A DNA stretch of 64,000 bases from Xyrauchen texanus (Eukaryota; Chordata; Actinopteri; Cypriniformes; Catostomidae), in the NCBI RefSeq assembly GCF_025860055.1, contig NC_068297.1:18362620-18426619 (forward strand), written 5' to 3'. Positions 47,516 to 59,007 of this stretch are shown one piece after another. The notes beneath the pieces were generated by a model that saw nothing but the letters and a program-made list of their open reading frames with translations, searched no databases and was not told the DNA's origin. The position numbers and the translations under genes were made by a program. The stretch's first letter is position 1. Every line of letters begins with the position of its first letter.

Positions 47516-49850
47516 GCCACAATTTTCATTTTTAGGAGAAACATCTGAGAACTCACTTGAGCAATTAAAGAGCACGCAAACTCTTGAGCAATAAAACCTT
47601 TCTCTGGGCAGTCTGAAAATGATCTAGACTCTAGAGCAAAAAGGCCACTTATGGATTCCTATCTAACTTATCTTATGTCAATCATAACTGAAGCTGAAAT
47701 TAAGAATGAAAAGATGGAGTTTTTCGGTCTGCTGGCCAAAACGGAACACTGCATGAGATATACATATCTAAGATCTACAAGAGTTTGCTGATGTTCTAAT
47801 GAGATAAAGTTTTTCTGATGAAGCATGAGAACAACTCAGAGCAGCAGAGCGCAAATGATATCTGCCACACAAAAGCCTCTTCCTTTTTAGGCAAAGTTGG
47901 GTGTGTTGGCAGTGTCCCCCATATTTTCGAGCCAAATAGATTTTAAATTAAATTTAAATGCCCCAAATCCCATTTGTATCTTTGAAAATGCCTATTTTAG
48001 CTAAAAAGCTGTCTGTCTAAAACACGTGGCTCTTTTCCATTGCCAACACTTGGAAAAGTAGCTAATTTCCATACTCTACGAAAACGCATGGTGACCACTT
48101 TCAATTTCAGTTGCAATTTTGCTTGGATTATTTTTTTAAAACAACAACATATGTCTGGTCTAAATTTGAACCCTGGTTCTCTTTCATGCAAAACAAAAAC
48201 TTTATCACTAGACCTTACGCTTTCTATAAAGTAGTTAAAAAGTGTTTCTTTTTTTCTTTGGTCATTTCTTATATCACCATATGAGCCAGGAATGCCAGTG
48301 ATACCCCCTCAAAAAAAAAAGGTGCATGATGCCCATTTGTACAGTATGTGCATGTGAACTTTCTCATAGATCAGAGGTCCAACTGGGATGTGAACCACAC
48401 AGTCAGAGGTGTGCCTGTGTTTGTCACCCTATGATGCAGTGCATAAGCAAATGAGTGTGTGTGAAGTGTGTTTGCAGCTGTATGTGAGTGTGTTTGTGAG
48501 ATCTCTGATGAAACGGCCACAGCTGAGAAACCTCCTAATGGAGCGATCACATCTGATTGCAAGAAAGTGTATGTGTGTATATTGAGGGCACACTGCTGTC
48601 TCTGTGCTGCCCAGTAAGCTTCACTGTTCTCTGGACGGCACATCTGCGAGATGTGGGCATTGTGCTACACTGGTGTTACTGCCTAACTCATACTCTCTCT
48701 ACCTTTATTTTTATTCTGTTCTTCACATCTTTCCTTTTAGGGATTTCTGAACTCTTCCACTGTAATGGTAGCACCTCCCACCACTCATGCACACACACAT
48801 ACTGAGGGAGTGGGAGGGAAATATTAGTGAGTCATCGTGTCCGGTCGCAAAACACGTGCATGTAACTGGCTGGTGGCCTCCCCACTGAGTGACTCTCGGC
48901 TGCACCTGTGTGTGTGACAGAGAGAGAGACCCAAGACAGGAAAGACAGAAATAACTGCCGAGTGTCTTCATCCTGTGCCGAAGTGCGTGCTTGTGTGTGT
49001 GACTGAGAGGGAGGAGTCAGACACTTGCACCTGGACAGTTTGGCTCTGTCACACTCACTGCCTTCACACTGTTGCACAAAGTCACCAATATGATCAGAAA
49101 CAGAGAGTGGGGGCTAAAATACAGACAAAAAGGGAAAAGAGATAGAAAAACAGAATGAGAGAAAGAGTATCCCCCAGAAATGTTCTGAAGTTGTATGTCT
49201 GTTCCCATAGCAACTGCTGATCATTTGTGAACTGGGTCCAAATGTAAACATTTGCATCACCTGCCAATGGAAGATGGATTGAATAAAAAATAGGCCTACA
49301 GGTCATATTTATTTATTTATCAGCCATGAAAATGTATTGCATCCTTTTGTCCTTAAACAACGTATTTATCTGTTTCTTTCTTACAAACTTGTAGCAAACA
49401 ACTCATCGTCGTGCCACTGTGTCATTCACAGCATCATGAACTGTAGTCCTACCATCAAGTCTGTGAAACACAACCTATCACAAAAACACTGAGATTTTGA
49501 TCCTCATATATTTGTTGTGGCTATTTCAGAAAATATGTTGGCACATTAAGTTTTAGAGTTGCAAAAAATTTTTTGGGCCACTTAGATAAACTTCTGATGA
49601 TAGATTTTTCACTGAGGTTAAAGTTGTTAGAAGGTTTGCAGTTGATAAAGTCAGATATACTGTTAAAATATATTTGATTTGATTCATTCATATCACTTAT
49701 GTAAAAAACTATTAAAATAGTTTAACAGTCAGATTAAAACATAGAACAGTATATGAATATAATCATATAATAATAATAATAATCCTAATATCATTATAAT
49801 AATTTAAAGGTTGTTATTATTATATATACAGTATATACATACAGCATATA
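47516..49850. other. Intergenic DNA; tRNA-like piece at 48160-48225
   Basis: No protein gene recognised. At 48160-48225, minus strand, GTCTAGTGATAAAG and GGGTTCAAATTTAGACC look like a degenerate tRNA-derived sequence. ORFs near 48370-49300 are TG/GA-rich and overlap on both strands. Confidence 0.45.
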
Positions 49851-51070
49851 CACTCACCTAAAGGATTATTAGAAACACCATACTAATACTGTGTTTGACC
49901 CCTTTCGCCTTCAGAACTGCCTTAATTCTACGTGGCATTGATTCAACAAGGTGCTGAAAGCATTCTTTAGAAATGTTGGCCCATATTGATAGGATAGCAT
50001 CTTGCAGTTGATGGAGATTTGTGGGATGCACATCCAGGGCACGAAGCTCCGTTCCACCACATCCCAAAGATGCTCTATTGGGTTGAGATCTGGTGACTGT
50101 GGGGGCCATTTTAGTACAGTGAACTCATTGTCATGTTCAAGAAACCAATTTGAAATGATTCGAGCTTTGTGACATGGTGCATTATCCTGCTGGAAGTAGC
50201 CATCAGAGGATGGGTACATGGTGGCCATAAAGGGATGGACATGGTCAGAAACAATGCTCAGGTAGGCCGTGGCATTTAAACGATGCCCAATTGGCACTAA
50301 GGGGCCTAAAGTGTGCCAAGAAAACATCCCCCACACCATTACACCACCACCACCAGCCTGCACAGTGGTAACAAGGCATGATGGATCCATGTTCTCATTC
50401 TGTTTACGCCAAATTCTGACTCTACCATCTGAATGTCTCAACAGAAATCGAGACTCATCAGACCAGGCAACATTTTTCCAGTCTTCAACTGTCCAATTTT
50501 GGTGAGCTCTTGCAAACTGTAGCCTCTTTTTTCCTATTTGTAGTGGAGATGAGTGGTACCCGGTGGGGTCTTCTGCTGTTGTAGCCCATCCGCCTCAAGG
50601 TTGTGCGTGTTGTGGCTTCACAAATGCTTTGCTGCATACCTCGGTTGTAACGAGTGGTTATTTCAGGCAAAGTTGCTCTTCTATCAGCTTGAATCAGTCG
50701 GCCCATTCTCCTCTGACCTCTAGCATCAACAAGGCATTTTCGCCCACAGGACTGCCGCATACTGGATGTTTTTCCCTTTTCACACCATTCTTTGTAATCC
50801 CTAGAAATGGTTGTGCGTGAAAATCCCAGTAACTGAGCAGATTGTGAAATACTCAGACCGGCCCGTCTGGCACCAACAACCATGTCACGCTCAAAATTGC
50901 TTAAATCACCTTTCTTTCCCATTCTGACATTCAGTTTGGAGTTCAGGAGATTGTCTTGACCAGGGCCACACCCCTAAATGCATTGAAGCAACTGCCATGT
51001 GATTGGTTGATTAGATAATTGCATTAATGAGAAATTGAACAGGTGTTCCTAATAATCCTTTAGGTGAGTG
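49851..51070 (-). mobile_element. Tc1-like transposon (1220 bp)
   Basis: Ends CACTCACCTAAAGGATTATT and its complement AATAATCCTTTAGGTGAGTG form inverted repeats of about 28 bp with one mismatch, next to TA on each side. It contains one transposase gene. A 19-bp word TATATACATACAGCATATA is found directly outside both ends, longer than a Tc1 duplication. Confidence 0.9.
49860..50922 (-). pseudogene. Tc1-family transposase, frameshifted
   Basis: The transposase would bind the element ends and move it by DDE chemistry. The N-terminus (from 50922) MGKKGDLSNFERDMVVGARR, then LSISQSAQLLGFSRTTISR, is the paired-type DNA-binding domain. The catalytic core follows in a second frame: WSDESRFLL (first Asp), FQQDNAPCHKA (second Asp) and SPDLNPIEHLWD (final Glu), the DD34E pattern. 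There is one frameshift near 50490 and another near 50060 before LVESMPRRIKAVLKAKG. All domains and catalytic residues remain, but the gene is not intact. Confidence 0.9.
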
Positions 51071-51082
51071 TATATACATACA

Positions 51083-51160
<78 letters not shown>
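51083..51160. repeat. (TA)n microsatellite
   Basis: Nearly 40 TA units between two Tc1-like elements. Confidence 0.95.
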
Positions 51161-51163
<3 letters not shown>

Positions 51164-51189
51164 CACATACAGTATATATACATACTGTA

Positions 51190-52178
51190 TACTGTGCAAA
51201 AAAGAAACGTCTCTCCAGGAAACTGTAAAGATATTTTTTTTTTTTAATAAAAATCCAAATAACTTTACAGATCTTATTGTAAAGGGTTTAAGTAATGTTT
51301 TCCATGCTTGTTCATTGAACCATAATCAATTAATGAACATGCACATGTGGAATGGTCGTTAAGACACTAACAGCTTACAGACGGTAGGCAATTAAGGTCA
51401 GAGTTATAAAAACTTAGGACACAAAAAGAGAACTTCTACTGACTCTGAAAAACACCAAAAGAAAGATGCCCAGGGTTCCTGCTCATCTGCGTGAATGTAC
51501 CTTAGGCATGCTGCATGGATGGATGAGGACCACAGATGTGGCCAGGGCAATAAATTGCAACGTTCGTACTGTGAGTCGCCTAAGACAGCGCTACAGGGAG
51601 ACCAGATGGAATGTCCTCGCAGTGGCAGACCAAGTGTACCAACACCTGCACAGGATCAGTACATCCAAATATCACACCTGCGGGACAGGTACTGGATGGC
51701 AACAACAACTGCCTGAGTTAAACCAAGAATGCACAATCCCACCATCAGTGCTCAGAAGGTCTGCAATAGACTGAGAGAGGCTGGACTGAGGGTTTGTAGG
51801 CCTGTTGTAAGGCAGGTCCTTACCAGACATCACCAGTAACAACGTCACCTATGGGCAAAAACCCACCTTCGCTGGAACAGACGGGACTGGCAAAAAGTGC
51901 TCTTCACTGACGAAACGCGGTTTTGTCTCAACAGGGGTGAATGTCAGACTCGCGTTTATCATCGAAGGAATGAATGTTACACTGAGGCCTGTACTCTGTA
52001 GAAATGTCTGTGAACTTGCAAGTGCCTTGGTGGAAGAGTGGGGAAACATCTCGCAGCAAGAACTGGCAAATCTGGTGCAGTCCATGAGGAGATGCACTGC
52101 AGTACTTAATGCAGCTTTTATGTTCATACAAATATTTACACACGTTAAGTGAGAGGACGTTTCTTTTTTGCTGAGTTT
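51190..52178 (+). mobile_element. Tc1-like transposon, internally deleted
   Basis: The ends CTGTGCAAAAAAGAAACGTC and GGACGTTTCTTTTTTGCTGAG are inverted and lie beside TA-rich DNA. The interior has an N-terminal transposase segment and a short terminal segment, but most of the catalytic domain is deleted. It belongs to a different Tc1 lineage from 49851-51070. Confidence 0.85.
51466..52150 (+). pseudogene. Tc1-family transposase remnant
   Basis: Starting at 51466: MPRVPAHLRECTLGMLHGWM, then TTDVARAINCNVRTVSRLRQ and RYRET, the helix-turn-helix DNA-binding part. The next part continues in another frame (QDQYIQISHLRDRYWMATTT). KVLFTDETRFCLN-like coding follows near 51898-51935, holding the first Asp. 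After about 52000 only the last stretch (ELASALVEEWGNISQQELAN, then SMRRCTAVLNA) remains; the second Asp and final acidic residue are lost. Confidence 0.8.
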
Positions 52179-52187
52179 ATATATATA

Positions 52188-52198
<11 letters not shown>

Positions 52199-52258
<60 letters not shown>

Positions 52259-52469
52259 TGTGTGGGGCCTACAATGTGTGTATATACTGTATATGGGGCT
52301 ACTGTGTGTGTATATACTGTATATAGGGCCTACTGTGTGTAAATACTGTATATAGGGCCTACTATGTGTGTGTATATATGCAGTATATAGGGCCTACCAT
52401 GTATGTATATACTGTATATAGGGCCTAATGTGTGTATGTACTGTATATAGGGCCTACTGTGTATATGTC

Positions 52470-52511
<42 letters not shown>
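52199..52511. repeat. (TA)n tracts and a roughly 33-bp minisatellite
   Basis: TA tracts at 52199-52252 and 52474-52511 enclose about six imperfect copies of a unit with TATACTGTATATAGGGCCTA and TGTGTG. Repeat number is uncertain because units vary in length. Confidence 0.85.
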
Positions 52512-52517
<6 letters not shown>

Positions 52518-53704
52518 TATAATAATACATCATACTAATATTACAATATTATTATATCAATAAATAATAATAGGGTGAATTAAGGTACCTGTCAAAATTG
52601 GCCCAATTTACCCAATTCCACCATAACATAGCATAATGTTTTTACTTTAAACTGTTTAATACAAAATGTTTTAAATCATTAAAAAGTTGGCAGCCCACTG
52701 GCAGAATCCAACTGACATTCTGTGGTTTTTAATTTTGGATCCTTTCTTTGCACAATCAAACTAATACAAAGACTTAAACGGCTGTCCTGCTGGAACATGT
52801 AGTTCATATCACAGAGATACAACTGAGGCAGATTTTCCAGCAACACAGTTTATTTCAGTTTTAAGAACTAGGTTCTTAAAAAGTTGATCTATCAGATAGG
52901 CAGGCAGCAGTAACCACAAGGGGACATGCAGTGTGAAGCTGATTTTTATAGCGATGAGGCACATACAAGCCAGATAGAAACATGCGCACAAATGCAAAAT
53001 ATATCACCACCATACCAAAATAACCTCATAAATGGGGGAGGGTGGAGGAAGAGACGAGAGAGTGAGAGAGAGAGACAGACAGAAAAAGCAAGAGAGAGAG
53101 AGAGAGAGAGCACCTGCAGCACGGTCCACACCTACACACAGGTGTCAGGAAGAGACAGACACAAAGACAGAAAAGAAAAGCAAAAAGAGAGAAAATAGAG
53201 CAGAGGAAATCAGACTGCGGTCAACAAAAAAGCTTTTTCTAGATTTGTCAGTGTGCCAAGGTGTGTGAATAAGTGTGTGTGTGTGTCTGGTTGAATGAAC
53301 ATACCACCACACCTGTGTGTGTGTTGGTATATACATATGTGACTGTACTGGACATAGCGATTCAACTTAATCACTCATCAGCAAGAAAATGAATGAAGAT
53401 AACCTTACAGAAAAACAAGAAAACAAGAATAAAAAGCATGCGGGTGACAACATTTTCTGTATAAGAACATACCTGTCCAAAAGTGTTTGCTTACCCTCAT
53501 GTTCCCTTGAAATGGTTAGTTTATAAATTGAAAATGTATAGTTTTGAACAGTTTACCACAAAGTAGACATGTACTTTTCAGAATGGTAACTGTATCCATT
53601 CCACTGTAGTAACGATGCTTCTGTTTGGGGTCAATTTGGCCTGCAGGAGTGTATCTCTACATTGAGAACAATAATTAGATAATACAATTACAAGAATTTC
53701 AAAT
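52512..53704. other. No gene; GA-rich tract
   Basis: A purine-rich (GA)n area at about 53045-53110. ORFs here are low-complexity. Nothing else supported. Confidence 0.5.
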
Positions 53705-53792
53705 TAAAGGAATATTCTGGGTTCAATGCAAGTGAAGCATTTGTGGCATAATGTTGATTACCACAGGAAAAAAAAAATGGACTAGTCCCTTG
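53705..53792. mobile_element. Left end of a split MITE (family of 4414-5056)
   Basis: AAAGGAATATTCTGGGTTCA and GCATTTGTGGCATAATG match the left end of 4414-5056. The rest of the element resumes at 61518, so about 7.7 kb of insertions lies between. Confidence 0.65.
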
Positions 53793-53795
53793 TTT

Positions 53796-53798
<3 letters not shown>

Positions 53799-53871
<73 letters not shown>
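53799..53871. repeat. (TA)n microsatellite
   Basis: About 36 TA units next to a hairpin MITE. Confidence 0.95.
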
Positions 53872-53872
<1 letters not shown>

Positions 53873-53874
<2 letters not shown>

Positions 53875-54016
53875 TAAGCAATATCACACGAGCAATCGTG
53901 CGATATGGCCCTACATCAGCACTGCTGTGATCGGCTGCAGGCTGAGTGCCGTAGGTAATTACAGCAGTGCTGATGTAGGGCCATATAGCACGACTGCGAG
54001 TGTGATATTGCTTATA
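53873..54016. mobile_element. 144-bp hairpin MITE
   Basis: TATAAGCAATATCACACGAG pairs with its near-complement at 53996-54016, and CCCTACATCAGCACTGCTGT (53910-53929) pairs exactly with ACAGCAGTGCTGATGTAGGG (53961-53980). The whole element folds into one long stem. It sits in TA-rich DNA, as expected of a Tc1/mariner-type MITE. Confidence 0.8.
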
Positions 54017-54255
54017 TACAACAGTTCAATGAACAAGTAAATTTTTAAAAATTAGGAATAACTGAGTACGGTCATAAAAACGCATTTGTGCATGGAACTA
54101 CATAGTACGTGACCGATCAGAATCTGCCTTTGCTGGTTCAAAACAAATGATGCGTCCAAGCCTCCATTAGTAATTCCAAATGTTCACTTCAGAAATAGTA
54201 TCATGGCTTGTGCTGTTTCTAACAAGTCATTGGATAAACAAGGATAACCGGCTGG

Positions 54256-54342
<87 letters not shown>

Positions 54343-54479
54343 CGTGTGCGATCACCCACACCCAATCAAAGATGCTTACAGCTTTCTGAAGGTCAGTTTT
54401 CTCAATGGAATACAGACCTCCAAGCAGGGGTATTCATCTCTAATTCAGGGTAGCTGGTGCGCAAATGTCATTCACTATA
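54017..54479. other. No gene; (GT)n(GA)n microsatellite
   Basis: A compound tract (GT)n then (GA)n at 54257-54337. No gene. Confidence 0.6.
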
Positions 54480-54493
54480 GAAACAGCGATGTC

Positions 54494-54715
54494 AAAATTC
54501 AGAAACGAGTGTTTTTAGCTGGTTTGACAGCTGCCAAGAAACTAGCAGCAATGAGATGGAAACCTCCACATTCTCTTAATAAGCAATATTGGGTTCTCAC
54601 GTTTATAGATGTGGTGTATCTCGAATTGTCAACTGCACGCATTCACGGTGCAAGAGAAGATATCATTAGACTCTGGGCCAAAACTTTGGAGAAGCTTAAA
54701 GGTCTACTGATTTAA
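54494..54715 (+). pseudogene. L1 ORF2 C-terminal fragment
   Basis: The reading frame gives KIQKRVFLAGLTAAKKLAAM, then RWKPPHSLNKQYWVLTFIDV and VYLELSTARIHGAREDIIRL, ending LKGLLI. The pattern G.TAAKK..A.RWKPPHS and YLELSTARI matches the C-terminal tail of fish L1 ORF2. The reverse transcriptase and endonuclease are absent. The upstream in-frame codons belong to the target, not to L1. Confidence 0.8.
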
Positions 54716-55239
54716 ATTAAGGAGACCCCCCCCCCCCCACCCCCTTCCCCTCCCCTCCAACCACATACACTCTCTGGTCTTGGTTTTTCTTTTTTTTTCT
54801 TTATATTTTATTATTTTTATATAGTTCGTTATAATTATGGTTCTGGTTTTATTCGCTTCTTCTCTAAATGTCTTAGACTTCTTTCAGTGCTATTCCACAG
54901 GTCTCAATGTCAAGAATTTTGTATGGATGTATTTATTTTATATAATCTGCTGTACATATATAGTCTTGCATATATTCTGAAGCATATTATGTCTCAAATA
55001 TTACTTGATGCATCTTTGTAATTTACTCTTGTGTAACTGACCAGTTTTTTTTATTTGTTATTAATATATTATTATTTGTATTTAATTACTTATTTTTACA
55101 TATCAAAATTTGAACTGTTAATTTTGATTTTTATCTACCTTTGTAATGGCTGATTGATTGTCTTCGTCATTTTGTATGTTAAACAATATCCTAACATCAT
55201 CAATGATAAAATAAAAATAAAAATTGATAACAAAAAAAA
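54494..55239 (+). mobile_element. 5'-truncated L1 LINE with 14-bp target duplication
   Basis: The insert lies between two copies of GAAACAGCGATGTC (54480-54493 and 55240-55253) and ends in an A-rich tail (AAATTGATAACAAAAAAAA). It starts inside the ORF2 coding region, followed by a C-rich stretch (54726-54745) and an AT-rich 3' UTR. This is a textbook target-primed reverse transcription insertion. Confidence 0.9.
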
Positions 55240-55253
55240 GAAACAGCGATGTC

Positions 55254-55636
55254 CTCCGCCATTTTAAACACTATGTATCCAATGTGGAAACTCACAGAGC
55301 AATGTTCTATATAAACAATGACTATGGATTCACTTTACGTGACCAACTGGCTCATATTACACACAAAAATGATCTTTTGCCACCACCTTGCTAACATATG
55401 TAATTTCAAAAAATAAAGACAGTAACTCCTAACACATATGCACTATACTTACACTTTGAACAGCATGAACACAAGCGGAGTGATACATACAGTGAAGCGT
55501 CTGAGTGCTGATGCTGTCACACCATCAGTGCTCATGGAACGTCTCTCATCCAATCAGATTCGAGGACCAGGCTGGAACCCTGGTTTTCATTGAATGAAGC
55601 GAAAGTCGCTCGTGGCGCGAGCACGGCCGGCTACGC
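55254..55636. other. Target DNA between L1 and DIRS insertions
   Basis: No gene. It continues the pre-insertion sequence after the L1 target duplication. Confidence 0.5.
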
Positions 55637-55979
55637 AATACTCGTTCCCTCATCTAGAGAGAACCGAGGTTACGTTAGGTAACCGATTCGTTCTCTTACG
55701 AGAGGTTCTCTCAGATATGCGTAAGCTAGCTTACGCTCACGGGAACCCATTGTCAACGCCGTCGCGCCAAGCATCCACTGCATGAGCCCCGGGGGTTGGG
55801 GGACCCGGGGGAGCCCTTGTGAGTGGGGAAATAATATTTGGCCGGCAAGAGTGCGAGCCAGTGTGTGTGTAATACATAAGCACATAGTGGGAAGGGAACG
55901 ACAGAGCGGCGGTGCCGGTCTGTGTGGAATGAGTCCCATCAGTGCAGCTCACCAGGGGAGCTGTAGCGTATTAAACCGC

Positions 55980-57130
55980 TAGTAGTTTTGCCTGCAGGGC
56001 GGGCACTTGCAGATTGTAAAATCTGACAAAGGTGGAAGGGGAAGCCCAGCCCGCTGCCACACATATGTCGTGAATGGAAATCCCGCTGGACCATGCCCAC
56101 GATGAGGCCATCGTAAAACTCTAGTGGAGTGGAGTGAGCCCTAATGCCCAACGGGCATGGCAGGTCTTTTGACACGTATGCGGCAGCAATAGCGTCCACT
56201 ATCCATCTAGACAGTGTCTGTTTCGAGGCGGCGAGACCTTTGGTGCGCCCTCCGAACGAAACGAAAAGCTGCTCAGAGCGTCTGAAAGAGGCGGAGCGCG
56301 CAGTATACAATCTCAGTGCTCTGACTGGGCAAAGGAGATTGGCGTATCGTTCGCTATCGGATGCTGGCAGCGCCGATAGGGAAATGACCTGTGCTCTGAA
56401 AGGAGTACCGATCACCTTGGGAACATAGCCGTGTCTAGGCTTTAAAATGACCTTGGAGTCACTTGGTCCAAACTCAAGACACGCAGCGCTGATAGACAGC
56501 GTGTGAAGGTCTCCCACACGTATGACTGATGACAGGGCAGTCAGAAAAACGGTTTTGAGTGAAAGGTATTTCAAATCCACGGATTGAAGCGGTTCGAAAG
56601 GAGGGGCTTTCATAGTTTCGAGAACTATAGAAAGATCCCAGATAGGAACCGATGGGGGCGCTGGGGTTCATCCTTCTAGCTCCCTTGAGGAAGCCGGATG
56701 ACCAGCTCGTTTTTCCCAGTGACTGGTCGTGCAGGGGTTCAGCGAACGCCGCGACGGCCGCCACATACACTTTGAGCGTGGATGGGGATCTGCCCTTATC
56801 CAGCAGCTCTTGTAAAAACACGAGCAGCGACGACACCCCACATGTCCGTGGGTCCAGGTCTCTGTCGGTGCACCATTTTGAAAACACAGACCATTTTGAC
56901 GCATAGAGTCTTCTCGTGGAAGGGGCTCTAGCATGTATGATGGTGTTTATTACCCCTTCTGGCAGAGCGACGGGTAGTCGTTGATCACCCAGCGTGCAGC
57001 GCCCAGCTCTGGGTGGGGATGCCAGATCGTGCCGCGAGCTTGAGAGAGGAGATCTGCTCTCACTGGGATGGGCCACGGCGCTGTCAGTGACAGCTGCGTA
57101 AGCTCCGGGAACCATGTCTGATTCTCCCAA
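55980..57130 (-). pseudogene. DIRS tyrosine recombinase (YR)
   Basis: A YR integrates the circular DNA copy without target duplication. The N-terminal part has HARAPSTRRLYASKWSVFSK and SPSTLKVYVAAVAAFAEPLH. After a frameshift near 56500 comes LKTVFLTALSSVIRVGDLHT with the first catalytic Arg, then CPVRALRLYTARS and GIRAHSTP. The HxxR motif is disrupted at this point (a short duplication, CACTCCACTCCACT). In the next frame MASSWAWSSGISIHDICVAA and WASPSTFVRFYNLQVP follow, with the likely nucleophilic Tyr in RFYNL. The catalytic residues can be recognised but no single frame holds them. Confidence 0.85.
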
Positions 57131-57177
57131 CGCGGGCTATGAGGAGCACCGAGTGGCGTGCTTCCTGATCCTCTGCA

Positions 57178-58880
57178 TTACCTGTGGCAATACGAGATGG
57201 GAGGGAAGGCGTAAAGCGGGTGGTTGGGCCAGTCCTGGGCCAGCTGCCCTCGCTCGAGAAAAATATTGGGCAGTGAGAGTTCTCTTCTGATGCAAAGAGG
57301 TCTATCTCTGCTCTGCCGAATATGCGCCATAACTTCTGGACTGTTTGAGCGTGCAGGACCATTCCCTGGAGGAATATTGTCTCTGGACAGTCTGTCTGGG
57401 CCGTCGTTCAGGTGGCCTGGCACGTGCGTCGCCCTCAGCGAGCGCAGGTGGCACTGGGACCAACTCAGTATGCGTTTCGTCAGATGGAAGAGGTTCCTGG
57501 ATCTGACACCGCCCTGACGGTTTAAGTAGGATACCACAGATCTGTTGTCCGAACGGACCAGGACGTGGTGACCCTGAATGACTGGGAGAAAGCGCACAAG
57601 TGCGTACTCAACCGCTATCATTTCCAGACAATTTATGTGAAGGAGCTTTTCCTGAACTGACCATAGGCCAAAAACCGGAGAGCCCTCGCAGACCGCGCCC
57701 CAACCCGTGTTGGACGCGTCTGTCGAAATGACTTTTCGGCGAGATACAGCTCCCATCGTCACTCCCCGCTGATACCATTCGGCCACTGTCCAGGGCTGCA
57801 GAGCTGAAATACAGGTCTGAGTCACCTTGATCGGCTGGCGGCCTGTGGCCCAAGCCCGGCGAGACGCGCGGGTGTTTAGCCAATGCTGAAGCGGGCTATT
57901 CAGCTGAAGTACTGCTGCGGCTGAGGCCATGTAACCTAGCACTCTCTGAAATTTTTTCAGAGGCGTGAGGCTGTTCATCTGAAAGGACACGGCTAGTCGC
58001 TGAACACGGCGCGCGCGCGCTGTGTAGATTAAGCGAGCCGTCATAGCCACGGAGTCTAGTTCTATTCCAAGGAAGGAAATTGCCTGACTGGGCTGTAGTG
58101 AGCTCTTGGTCCAATTGACTGCAAGACCCAAACTGTTCAGATGGCTGAGGAGAACTGTTCTGTGAGACAGAAGCTCCGTATGTGACTGTGCCATAATCAG
58201 CCAGTCGTCCAAATAGTTCAGAATTCGCAAGCCCTGACTCCGCAGGGGTGCGAGCGCCGCATCCATGCACTTCGTGAAAGTACGGGGTGCTAAAGACAGG
58301 CCGAACGGAAGGACGGTGTATTGATAAACCTGGCCGTCGACGGCGAATCTCAAGAATGGCCTGTGACAGGGATTTATCTGAATCTGAAAGTAGGCATCTT
58401 TCAGATCGAGAGAGATAAACCAGTCCCCTGGCGTGTATGCGTGAGGAGTTTCCTGATTGTAAGCATTTTGAACGGTCTTTTGCAAGCACCTTGTTCAAAC
58501 CCCTGAGATCTAATATTGGTCTGAGGCCGCCGTCTTTCTTGGGAACAAGAAAATAACGGCTGTAAAACCCCGACTCGCTCAGCTCAAGGCGGCACTTTCT
58601 CTATGGCCCTTTTGCACAGAAGGTTTGCTATTTCTGAACGAAGCATGCAGGCTGCTTCCGTGTTCACAATAGTTTCGAGCCAGCTCTGAAGCGGGGAGGG
58701 CGGCGATCGAACTGTAGCAAATAGCCCTGTTTTATTGTGCTTAACACCCATTTGGATATCCCTGGGATAGCTTCCCACGCTTTGAAGCGTAACGCTAGAG
58801 GGTGAATGGCCAAATCGCCCTGATTGCCGCACACAGCCGCTGAACAGAATGTGTGAGCGCACTTACTGTGCTTATGCATG
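57178..58880 (-). pseudogene. DIRS reverse transcriptase-RNase H
   Basis: The longest frame (58485-57178, 435 codons) contains FISLDLKDAYFQIQI (RT first Asp), LPFGLSLAPRTFTK and the catalytic YLDDWLIM. RNase H follows: VISTDASNTGWGAV, LEMIAVEYAL, RSDNRSVVSYLNRQGG and GHLNDGPDRLSR, which keep the Asp-Glu-Asp-Asp set. Upstream, in other frames, lie GFYSRYFLVPKKDGGLRPIL and AWEAIPGISKWVLSTIKQGY from the RT N-terminus, so at least two frameshifts break this part. The catalytic core itself is open. Confidence 0.9.
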
Positions 58881-59007
58881 ACTGCTCGCAGACAGCAGGG
58901 ACCGGCTGTTCTGTGAGTGACTTCCGATTGAGGTGAATGGGGAAAGAGTCACATCTGTTAAGTGATGCGCGAGCATAGTCACGGGCACGGACTTACATAC
59001 AGAGAAG

